From Blastomussa wellsi (taxonomy: Eukaryota > Cnidaria > Anthozoa > Scleractinia > Plerogyridae): a stretch of DNA of 64,000 nucleotides. The notes beneath the pieces were generated by a model. That model ran no database searches and had not been told where the DNA came from. It worked only from the letters and a program-made list of their open reading frames with translations. Shown here piece after piece: positions 40,701 through 49,389 of this stretch. How positions within the stretch are numbered: the stretch's first letter is position 1; every line of letters starts with the position of its first letter. The position numbers and the translations under genes were made by a program. The stretch spans positions 7,805,389 through 7,869,388 of the forward strand of contig OX393570.1 of NCBI GenBank assembly GCA_947652115.1, given 5' to 3'.

Positions 40701-43700
40701 CATTTATCCTTCCTCACTTTAATTACTGCAGCGAAACCTGGAATTTTTGTAGTAAAAGCGCTGCAGATAAATTGGAAAGGTTAAATGAGCGCGCGATCAG
40801 GTTTGTTTTCAGGGATAAGTACACGAGCTACCCGGAACTTCTTAACGCATTAGGCCTCTCATCTTTAAAACAACAGAGATTAATTAAAATTACATTGTCC
40901 ATCTTTAATGCCGTCCACAATTCTTTAGCGCCTGAAAGTATACAAGACCTAATAGTTCACAGGAAGAACGATAGTTACAATTTAAGAGGCGACTATATTC
41001 TCTTGCTACCCAAGCCAAAGTCTACTACATATGGCTTGAACTCAGTCCGCTATATTGGTCCGAAACTGTGGAATTCTATTCCCAACAAGTTGAGAAACAT
41101 TACGAATTTTAAGTCTTTTAAGAGATCCATTACACAAGTTGACTTAGTGCAATTTTTATAATTATGACGCTTTTTTTATTTAATTTTAATTATGGTATAT
41201 TCCATATTTAGCTTTTTAACTCTTAATTTTATTGTGTTTGTGGAATACCTGTAAATTAGCTGGTGTGCTTTCACAGACCCCTACTTCGGTCCCGTCTGTG
41301 AAAGCACGCCATTACTGTAGCTAAGTGTATTTTCACAATAAACTTTATTGTATTGTATTGTATTGTATTGCACTTTCATTGGCCATTTCAAAAAGTTGCT
41401 TAAAAATTTATGTCAAAAAGATGTCAAGGATTAATCCAAAACTTTGTCTGGTTGACGTAGGTTGGTCCACACAACACAACAGCCGAACTAGAGAGAACTA
41501 GTGCTATGGAAGAAACAAAGAAACCCATAAAGAAGATCGCAACAGTGGCCTGGATGATTATAATCGGCGACACTATTCATAACATCAGTGACGGGCTAGC
41601 CATTGGTGCAGCATTCTCTGAAGGTGGATCCTCTGGTATATCTGGGGGAATAAGCACATCTATTGCTGTGTTTTGCCACGAGCTGCCTCATGAGCTTGGT
41701 AAGAATTGCTTCAGTCCACATGTAAATACGTACACATGATGACATTCCATTATCTATCCACATGACTTCTAAGGATGTAAGAGGCACGAAGGCCTAATGG
41801 TTAGTGCGCTGAACTCCAGATTGGACTGGACAGGTACCGGCGAATTTACTGCTGGGAGTAACACTGTGATGAACAAGCATCCCATCCAGGGGGAGTAGAA
41901 ATACTCTCTGTCACTTCATGCTAAGGAAACCGGGATAAGCTCCGACCTGATGGGCCACTTGCAATTGGCTCATATGCAGGCTTTACCTTTTTTACCTTCC
42001 CCTAAGGATGACAAAATTAATGTTTGGAAAGGACACATGGAGTGTGGATTTTTTCCTGCAAGATGACAAGATTTGGACCGTTCGAAGTGCCATCCTTGGG
42101 GTGCTGGTGGTGGTGGTGGGGGGGGGGGGGGTCCCCATGTACAACCTAGTTGTTTCCCAGTGTACTTTCAAGAATAAATGATAAACGTTCTTGAATAATT
42201 TATATCAAGCACAAAAAACAATTAGCTTCTTACTTATACTGCGAATTTTTTGCCACATTTCTGTAATTAAGTGTTAATTTGAATGGTAGTCCTGGCTAGC
42301 TATAGAACACCATAGAACCCCGCTAAATCAAACTCCCAAGGAAAACGAAGTTTGAGTTAGCAGGGTTGTGATAAACTACAGTCGTGCTTCAGTGACTCCA
42401 CACAAATCCTCATAATTTTGGCTCTGTTCTAAACGGTTTAGAACAGAGACAATTAAATTATGGTATGGAGTCACGGAAGAGTGAAAGGGCCAATATCTCA
42501 CCCCCAAATTGAAATAAGATGCTGAATTTTGTTGGCATTCTTCATCATGTGCTTTCAGAATGCCTCAGTAAATCCCAAAATTACATCACTTTAGTTTTGG
42601 TGGCATCATCACTCCACCACATACTCTATGCTAGTGGAAAATGTGGCATTCCTTTAGTTTGAAAATACAGTTTAGAGTGATTTAAAGCAGATTTAGCCTA
42701 TAACTGACCAGAATTTTTCGTATTGTCTAAATAACACATTTCTTTCAAAAATCACTAGGTGTCAATGAGTTAAATGAACATGGGTTTCTTGCGTGATATT
42801 GCAAGAAGCAGGGATAACAATATCTTGTAAACGAACCTGTTGACCTATTCTTTTATTTCAGATTTCAAAACATTGCATGACAGATAACAACTTGTAAATG
42901 TTTGACAAAAATCATATGTTTGATGTTCAATAACCTTAATATGTGATTTGAAGCTTATGGTGTGTTGTCCTTGCAGGGGATTTTGCCATCCTTCTTGCAG
43001 CTGGCATGTCTGTCAAGATGGCCTTGTTTGCAAACTTGCTGTCTGCCATGTCCTGTTACATTGGCTTAGTGATTGGTATTCTTATTGGTCAGCATGGTGA
43101 TGTTCGGTTCTGGATCTTTGCTATTGCTGCTGGAGTGTTTCTTTACGTAGCATTGGTTGACATGGTAAGAAAACTTTGAAAACATTTTTAATAAATATTT
43201 ATCACAAGTTTGAAAAATAAATTGTCCTCCATTTTCCTGATACGGTGGCCAATTTCTGTTGTTTGGAAAGACATTGTGGGATGCTCAGGGGCAAATTAAT
43301 ATTATAAGGTGGCATCCCACAATAGCTAAGCATATTAAGAATTCAAAATGGCTGCCATATCAGTAAAAAAGTCTATTATTGTTAGTCTTGAAATGGACCA
43401 TAAAATGCATTTGCCATTTGCATTGACCCCAGTGAAGGGATTACTTTATCCTTGATCATGCAGGGGTGGATCTAAGGGAGGAGTGCAGGGGTGCACCCCT
43501 TTCCCCCACACTCATATACAGTCTTTATCTTTATAATCCAAAGTGTATGAGTAAGTACAACTTTATTTCACTAAGCTATAGCCACATACAACAAAAGTTG
43601 GTTTCCAGTTGGGGCGTAGGTAAACACGTTACAGAAATAAATACCAGTATTTAAAATAGTTGTTAAATATAGAATTATACATGGTTGTGTAGAGATATGA

Positions 43701-44281
43701 AATTTCTCTTTGAGTGTTTAACCCAAAGATTTCTGAAGATTCTCTGAATATTGTTCGAAAGTCACACAGACGTTTTTGAATATTTTCCTACAAATTATTT
43801 ACCAAAGGTTTCCGAACATTTCCGAGGTTTGCCAAAGACTTCTGAGGAACACCCAAAGATGTTTTGACTGTACACCAATAAATTGAAGTACAGTTAGGTC
43901 AAACATGGTATCGAACATTAAGTCATTGATTTAATCACACATATAATTATCGTAATTTTATGCGTGCTCAATTACCATTTTTCTTTGGGGCGGAAAATCC
44001 TTATAAAACACTGCAGTTTATATAATAAAATTTAATAAACATAATATTAACAGGGAATCAGTGCAATCCAGCAGAGGGTGCAGAGACAAGTTTGCATTTG
44101 TGTTATTAAAACTTAAACATGTTTTGTTTTTCCCTAGCTTCCTGATCTGATGCACAGCAAGACTTTGCAAACAGAACCAGGGGTGACGTTTCTGTGCCAA
44201 AACATTGGTTTGCTGCTTGGAATTTGCATTATGTTGATAATAGCTTTGTTTGAAGAGCGTTTAATGGCTGTTACATTTTGA
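31783..44281 (+). CDS. ZIP metal transporter, LIV-1 subfamily (SLC39A4/12- or A8/14-like)
   Basis: Imports Zn2+ (possibly Fe/Mn) across a plasma or organelle membrane. Exons: 31783-31866, 32316-32453, 33147-33434, 34707-35189, 35995-36345, 37063-37254, 40192-40305, 41461-41698, 42977-43164, 44138-44281 (TGA). Phases all agree, about 740 residues. Order: signal peptide [15 protein letters not shown]; ectodomain with about 11 Cys and His clusters ([21 protein letters not shown]), as in ZIP4-type helix-rich plus PAL domains (here PAI); TM1 [21 protein letters not shown]2 with [10 protein letters not shown]; His-rich loop [18 protein letters not shown]4 metal site [15 protein letters not shown]5 [15 protein letters not shown], the HExPHExGD LIV-1 signature (not the EExPH of ZIP8/14); TM7 ALVDMLPD; TM8. 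Four ectodomain exons begin with Cys codons. The start codon comes from an upstream exon, perhaps at 28475. Exact orthologue is uncertain. Confidence 0.9.
32908..33058 (+). repeat. Minisatellite, GGTGTCTCGAAAACTCAGAC units
   Basis: Units GTGTCTCGAAAACTCAGACC with CTCCAGG or CTTAAA spacers, 27 bp in the regular part and irregular at the edges, about five copies. It lies 90 bp before the ZIP exon at 33147. Confidence 0.85.
33455..33800 (+). repeat. Poly-T and (AC)TTAC-rich low-complexity tract
   Basis: After the donor at 33435 comes a T run (33461-33475), then a run of ACTTAC/TACAAC words (33500-33690), then TATATATA near 33745-33800. No gene content seen. Confidence 0.6.
34012..34345 (-). repeat. 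R1 repeat copy (reverse)
   Basis: TATATAGATTTAGCCAAGCC, AAAAGCGGAGCTCCATAT, TTGCTGGTTCTTAATAATTT, then GGTTAGCGGTCAACTT, GGTCATGTGATACTG and TTGACAGCTGTCA, i.e. the R1 block order inverted. About 360 bp before the exon at 34707. Confidence 0.72.
36381..36785 (+). mobile_element. tRNA-derived SINE (family A) split by a MITE
   Basis: Head GTGGTAACCCAATGGTTAGT, body TGTTCTTGGGCAAGACAC up to GCCTCT (36485), then a 176-bp insert, then GCCTCTCTATACCCATGAG and GATGGACTAACATCCCAACC. Begins 36 bp after the ZIP exon ending at 36345. Confidence 0.72.
36486..36661. mobile_element. MITE, CAGGGCTGTCACTAA perfect TIR, 6-bp duplication
   Basis: Ends CAGGGCTGTCACTAA and TTAGTGACAGCCCTG are exact 15-bp inverted repeats. 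GCCTCT stands on both sides (36480-36485, 36662-36667). Further inner arms (CTCATAGTAGCCGGGGG...). 176 bp. Confidence 0.85.
37677..38849 (-). CDS. Single-exon ORF of 390 codons with two CxxC...HxxC modules, antisense in a ZIP intron
   Basis: Function unknown. Complete ATG-to-TAA frame on the minus strand within the ZIP intron 37255-40191. Basic stretch LKKRKV near residue 22 (possible nuclear signal); first metal-binding-like module C32-x2-C35 ... H83-x2-C86; second C134-x2-C137 ... H201-x2-C204, both followed by Y or F and an aromatic residue; later [15 protein letters not shown] helices and [12 protein letters not shown] recall similar unnamed multicopy proteins from cnidarians, often much longer, but cannot check. 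The sequence quality falls after about residue 345, and a donor-like CAG|GTATTG stands at 37814, so the last 45 codons may be intron read-through, with the real downstream exons lost or missing. Probably transposon-related or a retrocopy. Confidence 0.6.
   Translation of the reverse strand: MASEDKASFPDGFDILPPKLKKRKVSCDSEICAICQVDRPGESLRKGQESSVEKVIRASEQRRDEEVRARFVNHDADTGVHWHSNCYASYTSEQNIRYTTRSDPLKQASRQDEHGAVPSRAVRSGMPPVDWSKCLICKNKTYKKSRDLTNVCTFEACRSIQLAAERKGDSSMLHILNGVNGDLIAMEAKYHKNCFATYVSKKSTLGLAKGEAVDSTHERAFQELVTDLNVGIEQGRAYDMMSLLAKYRDILTQKGATNPGSYTTQNLKIRLQKHFSDAIVFHQPAERSKSELVYSSGVNVQDILNAWAVFKSPANGNESVNDELLQSSEILRVASLIKQEMRKCTGIASSNSYASFVFSKLPACTITRYTHAKHEPILYDTPSEFSFASV
40578..41370 (+). 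mobile_element. 5'-truncated LINE (CR1/L2-like) 3' end with TATTG tail
   Basis: Holds the 3' end of an RT ORF (separate entry), a 3' UTR with a perfect 14-bp stem (GTGCTTTCACAGAC at 41265-41278, complement at 41294-41307, 15-nt loop), then AATAAA-containing sequence and (TATTG)n at 41347-41370. Short tandem tails instead of poly-A and 3' stem-loops fit the CR1/L2 group. It ends 90 bp before the ZIP exon at 41461, same strand. Confidence 0.8.
40586..41161 (+). pseudogene. LINE reverse transcriptase, C-terminal 191 residues
   Basis: Open to the stop at 41159-41161. Recognisable blocks: [86 protein letters not shown] and FKRSI. These are the post-catalytic (thumb and C-terminal) motifs of CR1/jockey-type LINEs; the YADD catalytic box and endonuclease are missing. 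The frame is intact to its natural stop, so the insertion is fairly young. The initial ATG is not a true start. Confidence 0.82.
41385..41455. repeat. Probable remnant of the TTACAG foldback MITE arm
   Basis: CAAAAAGTTGCTTAAAAATT, GTCAAAAAGATGTCAAGGAT and AATCCAAAACTTTGTC follow the arm order seen at 5446-5490. It is squeezed between the LINE tail and the acceptor at 41460. Confidence 0.45.
41778..41992 (+). mobile_element. tRNA-derived SINE (family A), internally deleted
   Basis: GGCACGAAGGCCTAATGGTT and AGTGCGCTGAACTCCAGATT head, then a jump to CAGGTACCGGCGAATTTACT, ATCCCATCCAGGGGGAGTAG and ATGCTAAGGAAACCGGGATA. About 80 bp of the middle are absent. Confidence 0.75.
42397..42472. repeat. 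Hairpin GTGACTCCA...TGGAGTCAC
   Basis: GTGACTCCACACAAATCC...GGCTCTGTTCTAAACGGTTT then AGAACAGAG...ATTATGGTATGGAGTCAC; arms of about 34 nt with mismatches. Confidence 0.6.
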
Positions 44282-45443
44282 GAGCAGAAGTAAATATTCA
44301 TGCAACAGACATGTTGTGTTTCAAAAGAAAACAAACAGAGCTTGAGTTTCAGCTTTTTTAAGGTTAATGTTCTGGTTCTTTGTTTTATAGTTTTATCATG
44401 AGCATTTACATGTACTGAGTTGTGCAAAAGTATGTAATCATTAGCACATGCTTTACTTATACTCTCCAGTAGTGGTTACATTTTATGTTAAAAATAGACT
44501 GTTGGCAGCCATGTAACAGACCTCTATTTTCTCCAGCCTAACAGCCAGGCATTCTCTTCCTGCTTTAATTGCTTTGGCACAAATTTTATTGACATCACCA
44601 AATGAAACTTCCTAGACCTCTGTGTGAACCTTAATGTGCTCACCCAAAAGAGATGGAGAATGTGCCTTGGGACTAGTGTTTTCTTTAACTGTTGAACACA
44701 GGACAACAGCAGTCCCTCCCACATTTTTGCATTGATTATAGAGGCTGCAAACTGTCTGACTAAAAATAACTACATTTGCACTTTCTGTAGAACAAATCAT
44801 TAGTACCACAATGTGGTTTGATTATCTTTTAACTGTTTTAACATAATTTTTAATTTAGGATGACAATATAGGTGCACTTTCTATAAAACTTAGATAGCGA
44901 GCTAATAACTCTGACTTATTTTGGTTTTTTAGAGTCATTTATTGCTTTTAACAAAGCTTACTCAATGCTCAGTAATTAAACAACAAAGAATTTTGGTAAA
45001 AGAGCTCAGGATGCCAACCTTACTTTTGCTGTTATATCTGGTTTGTAGCCATTGTTTTCAGAAACAAGAGTACATGTTTATTTCTCAAATGGAAGATATA
45101 TATCGTCAGATGCTGAATGCAAGATAAGGTCCCAGGATAGAAAGTTTGTTGTCTGCCTTAAATACAGTAGCCTCCTTTAGTGATTTCTAAATTCTCTTGT
45201 GCCTCTGTCTCTCTCGTGGTAATAAAATTAGTTTGCCATCAGTTGTTTTCTTAAATGGAATCATAACAATAAGACAACAGTATAGTTATAAAGCAAATTA
45301 TGTTCTTGTATAGCGATGTTTCTTGACGTCACCCATTGTTGCTAATATGATAACCACAGTGACTTCTTTTGTTCCGTGGTTGGCAAATTTGAATATCAAA
45401 AAGAAATGTGACGTAAACAAGAAATATCGCTATTGCAGTAATT

Positions 45444-45676
45444 CCGGGCTGCAAATAATTATTTTCCTGCGACAGGCCATGTGTCGCACTGTCACAATTT
45501 TTCATAGGCTAAAACAGATGTGAGGCCAGACATCATATTAATGAACTCCTCCATAAAGAGTCGTCAACACAAAACATTGGCATTTGCATTAGCAGGTTAA
45601 AAAAATTGTCTTGACCTTCTGTCCAACCACAGTTTGGTTTTCATCAGGCATTAACAAACTTTTATTTGGAGCCCTG
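45444..45676. mobile_element. MITE, CCGGGCTGCAAATA / TATTTGGAGCCCTG, 6-bp duplication
   Basis: 233 bp with inverted ends. Flanks GTAATT (45438-45443) and GTAATC (45677-45682) agree at 5 of 6 bases. Same family as the degraded copy at 12963. Confidence 0.7.
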
Positions 45677-46071
45677 GTAATCATTGTCTGAATTTGATTA
45701 TTTAGCAGTAGAAGTACTACTGAACAGTTGTGCAATACTGTCTTATTTATGTCCGTAAATTATAAAAATATTTTTAATAATTTATTATTTTTGTAATGTA
45801 ATGGAAATAAAATGTACTAATGTATATAATTTATTTTAAATAATTATATAATAAGCCCAGTTATGGATGCGTTTTGATTGGTTCGTACCTATGATCTAAA
45901 GGACATGCACTGATGACGTTTCTTCATTATGTAAAACATAGATTTGTGTTGCCGTGCGTCTTTTCAGTAATAGATCACAGATTGCCTTGTGTGCCACCTT
46001 TTTGTTACCACACTTTGACATCATCAGTGAACTATTGCTGAACATGCACGGCAACATGGAATCTGTTAACT

Positions 46072-46308
46072 CAGGGTTCGTACAGGTCCTGGAAAACCTG
46101 GAAAGTCATGGAATTTTATAATTTCATTTTCCAGGCCTGAAAAGTCATGGAAAATTATGTTTATTAAAAAAGTACAAAATCAATTAGGTTTTTTGTGAAG
46201 AAAATCGTAAAAATGTGTCCAAAATGAAAGATGATCACTTAGAAAATGCTCAAATTTAGGTCATGGAAAGTCATGGCATTTCAAAAGCTCAAAAGAGTAC
46301 GAACCCTG
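46072..46308. mobile_element. MITE, CAGGGTTCGTAC perfect TIR, TTAACT duplication
   Basis: CAGGGTTCGTAC starts it and GTACGAACCCTG ends it. TTAACT is duplicated on both sides (46066-46071, 46309-46314). Inside, CTGGAAAGTCATGGAATTTT and CATGGAAAGTCATGG recur as direct and inverted words. 237 bp. Confidence 0.85.
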
Positions 46309-47109
46309 TTAACTAGCCGTCACATCGCAATTCTGGAGTTTTGATTGGTATACAGGCGATATGTCGTATGACCTCGTATTCTTGTTGGACATAAGATGTT
46401 ATAGCCGACACACGCCCATGGAATAATTCTTAAATAATAATGTAATTCATTAAAAAATAATACCACTACTGTACCAGACAAGTACATTACAATAATTAGT
46501 GGGCCTTATTTAGTGTAAGCTTTGTCATGGAATATAACTGAAATAAAATTATGTTGAAAATAATAAAATTTTGTTAGTACTGAAGTGAAATCTTAACTCT
46601 GTAGTGGAAGAGGCGAGTTACAAATTGTCTCAAATCTTTCGGTGCCCAAGTTGACGATTGTTGACATTTGAAGCAGCACTGTCATAGAACCACTTGTGAA
46701 ATCATTGATTTGCATTTCTGCATATGTCATGGGTTCGAGTCCCACCTAGCCAATGAAATTTTTTCAGTGGTCAGGATTTTCAGTGTAGAAAATTGTTACA
46801 AGGATTATTCTAAACTAAAGCTTTTTATAAATCACTGTTTTTAAAGAGAAGGGGACATGGTCCCCAGTAGTGTCATGTGTATCCTTGGGTTTGGTGGGTT
46901 GCACAGGGTGAGATCATGAATTAAAATGAGCCCACTGATAGTGGCTGCAATAGGCACCTTTACATGCTGACGCACCCAACTTCACTAAAACTGTACAGTG
47001 CTTTTGAACATAATAATAGAGGAGAAAACACTTTGTGCATTATCATTACAGCGTTATGAATCATAAGATTAAGAAAAGACAACAAAACAAGAGTCAATAG
47101 GAAACTTGA

Positions 47110-47115
47110 TTTATT
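47110..47115 (-). terminator. RPS25 polyadenylation signal
   Basis: AATAAA on the minus strand, 19-24 nt after the RPS25 stop codon. A short 3' UTR is normal for ribosomal protein genes. The cleavage site should be near 47085-47100. Confidence 0.75.
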
Positions 47116-47133
47116 TACTCCACATTATTCACA

Positions 47134-49161
47134 TCACTGAGCAGTTTCACCTTCACTGCCCTTTGTGGCTCTGGTGTAAATCAGCTGTGAGTGGTGTCTG
47201 GACACCTCTTTGATCAGGCCCTTGGAGAGAAGTTCCTGCAGTCCACGGCGTGCCAGGGAACCCCGGATCTTCAGCCTTTCAGACACGACAGATGGAGTGA
47301 TCAGCCTGTAGCTGGGAACCTCTTTGTAAAGCTTGTCATAAGTTGCTTTGTCGAAGAGAACCAGGTTGTTAAGCTTGTCTCTGACTTTTCCCTTGGACCA
47401 CTTCTGCAGGTTTCAAGAGGAAAATGAATCTTCAGTACAGATGAAAAATAGCTTAAGAATCAATATGCAAAGTAGTCCACTGTACTGACAAGAGTGTTTA
47501 TGATAAAGGTTAATGCTCATTTGTCACGAGCATGGGATATGATAACGGCCATGCAGAGCTTGAAGTGTTTAGAGCTTTTTTGTGCATCGTACAAGTGTGT
47601 TAGGGTTTTCATGCACCAAGAATTAAAGGTTAATGTACCAGTTACCATCTTTTTCAGTAAAGTGGATTGTGATATAAGGCATTTACATGTAAAAATTATA
47701 CACTACTATAAAATTATGTCAAAGTTTATAATATGCAATATTGTTGGTAGACCTTCTGATGGGAGCAATATAATTTGTGTAACAATGTCGACCATTGACA
47801 ACTTGAGTTCCTAAGAGGACTGTGGAATTGAAATAATTATACAGAATTTCTTACATCTACAAAACAATGATCTAACAGAAAGTTAGCTTTGTTAAGCAAA
47901 TCATTAGTATACCACTGAAACTGGAAAACCTCCAAAAATTATGTATCCCAGCAGCAGCTAATCAACACCAGATATCAAGTAAGGCAAAACAGGTTTTGTG
48001 ATATTCAACTAGGTTTTGCATATATCAAAATTTAAGAGAAATGATAACAACAAGACCTTCTTCTTGGCTTTTCCACCAGAACTGGAGGGCTTGTCTTTGG
48101 GTTTTGAGGATGACTGCTTTGTATCCTTCTTAGGAGGCTGTTGAAAACAAAAGTGTCACTTGAATCTAACTCAACCCTTGACACAGCAGACACTCTGCTT
48201 ACATAAATATAAAACACCTTATTTTACACGGGCGTAAAACACACCCCGATCCTGGGACCCCCAAATCTTCAGTGTCTTAAGGAAATGTTTGGAGAATCCT
48301 CAGTCAACTTTGGATATGGTCTGGTCATCTTTGAAAAGCCTGATAATCTCACGACTTTGATTCCAGAAAAGATGGCAGGTAACTGGTCTTGTGAGAGTGA
48401 CCAAATAATAGCTGAATTAAATAACCACACACAGACTTAAGCACCTAACAATGTCAAGCTGCAGTGGGAGAGCCCAGACATAAGTGGTGGTGGTGGGGGG
48501 GGTTGGACTTAATTATCGTCCTGCAGTGCAGACTTTTGACCATTCAAATGGACTTTCTAGTAACATTTAATTCAAGTTTAGAGGCTCTTTGGGCCATCAA
48601 CAAATGCCCTGGGGTACAAGAAGGAAATTTTCAGTTCAAATGCCTCGCTTGCACCCAGCCTGCCCCTCTAGGTACACAAGTGTGTGTAGTATAGTGTACC
48701 CAATTCAAATTTGTTTTTATGCACTTTCCTGCATTTCTGACAAGACTCAACCACAAGGGCCTCAAACTACAACCTCACTTTGTCATCAGCATACACATGG
48801 TAAGAATTCTACACTACCATAAGCTTGTGTCTTATTTTCACCAAAAATGAGGGAAGAGATGAGGTTACAAATAATAACTACATTGGTTATATTATGCCTT
48901 GCCAGTGACGAAGTGTTAAAATCATTTGACTTTGAGGAAATGCGCAGATCAAGCGAGTATTTTACTTATGTAATTTTAAAAATTTCACGTGCTGTTAATA
49001 TTTTTACTATGTTTTGATAGGAAAATGTCCTCATAAAGCAATTCCGAACACGTCAATGCCTTTTTAAACTCATAATACACGGCCACATTGACAGTCCCGG
49101 CCGTTATCGCTTTTACGGGGCCTAAAACACTGCAATTTAAGACGACAACTTCACCAACCAT
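47134..49161 (-). CDS. RPS25: 40S ribosomal protein S25 (eS25)
   Basis: Small-subunit head protein that contacts the tRNA exit region; cytosolic. Minus-strand exons: 49161-49159 (ATG only), 48137-48057 (27 codons), 47403-47134 (89 codons and TGA). Protein of 117 residues, close to the usual 115-125. The N-terminus is a Lys/Ser-rich tail ([21 protein letters not shown]), then [70 protein letters not shown] and IYTRATKG, which follow animal eS25 almost residue for residue. Joins are phase 0. Acceptors are CTGCAG and CAACAG; donors are GTCTTG (weak) and GTTGGT (weak). A pyrimidine tract suited to a 5'TOP start lies 22-35 nt before the ATG. Confidence 0.95.
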
Positions 49162-49389
49162 GATTCCGAGTCACAGCAAAATGGAAGAGAAAGAAGCAAA
49201 CATGTGAGACACATATATCACCCAAGGGGGGTCAATACATTACACGAACCATCAATAATACTAACCCCATGTGGGAAAACTGCTGACAACACAAAATTGT
49301 GGATTCGAACATGGCGGACGGAGGAAATCTCGAAACAGATTTACAAGTCTGCTTGATGCATTTGGGTCTTTGACGGTTCTAGGGTTAAC
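49162..49389. promoter_or_regulatory. Divergent promoter region between RPS25 and ASCC2
   Basis: The 228 bp between the two start codons must hold both 5' leaders and the core promoters. On the minus side, 49183-49196 read 5' to 3' is CTTCTTTCTCTTCC, a 5'TOP-like tract. On the plus side AACATGGCGG (49308-49317) resembles a YY1 site (AAnATGGCGG), which often sits just downstream of the start site in TATA-less housekeeping promoters. No TATA box seen. Confidence 0.7.
49311..49373 (+). CDS. Possible 20-codon upstream ORF of ASCC2
   Basis: ATG at 49311 runs MADGGNLETDLQVCLMHLGL then TGA (49371-49373), ending 16 nt before the ASCC2 ATG. The ATG is part of the YY1-like AACATGGCGG. Only relevant if transcription starts left of 49311. 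Confidence 0.35.
   Translation: MADGGNLETDLQVCLMHLGL

Larger units (their letters stand above)
44282..47095. other. ZIP 3' UTR and intergenic interval up to RPS25
   Basis: After the ZIP stop, the first good AATAAA is at 45221-45226, which would give a 3' UTR of about 940 nt. Two CAGGG-type MITEs (45444-45676, 46072-46308) and a tRNA-like box B (GGGTTCGAGTCCCACC at 46732) follow. Because RPS25 is on the other strand, the two genes converge here. No further gene seen. Confidence 0.6.

Noticed and set aside
47404..49158. snoRNA genes in the RPS25 introns
   Set aside because: Ribosomal protein introns often host C/D snoRNAs. Only a weak CTGATGA (minus, near 48787) was found, without a well-placed CUGA box or paired ends.
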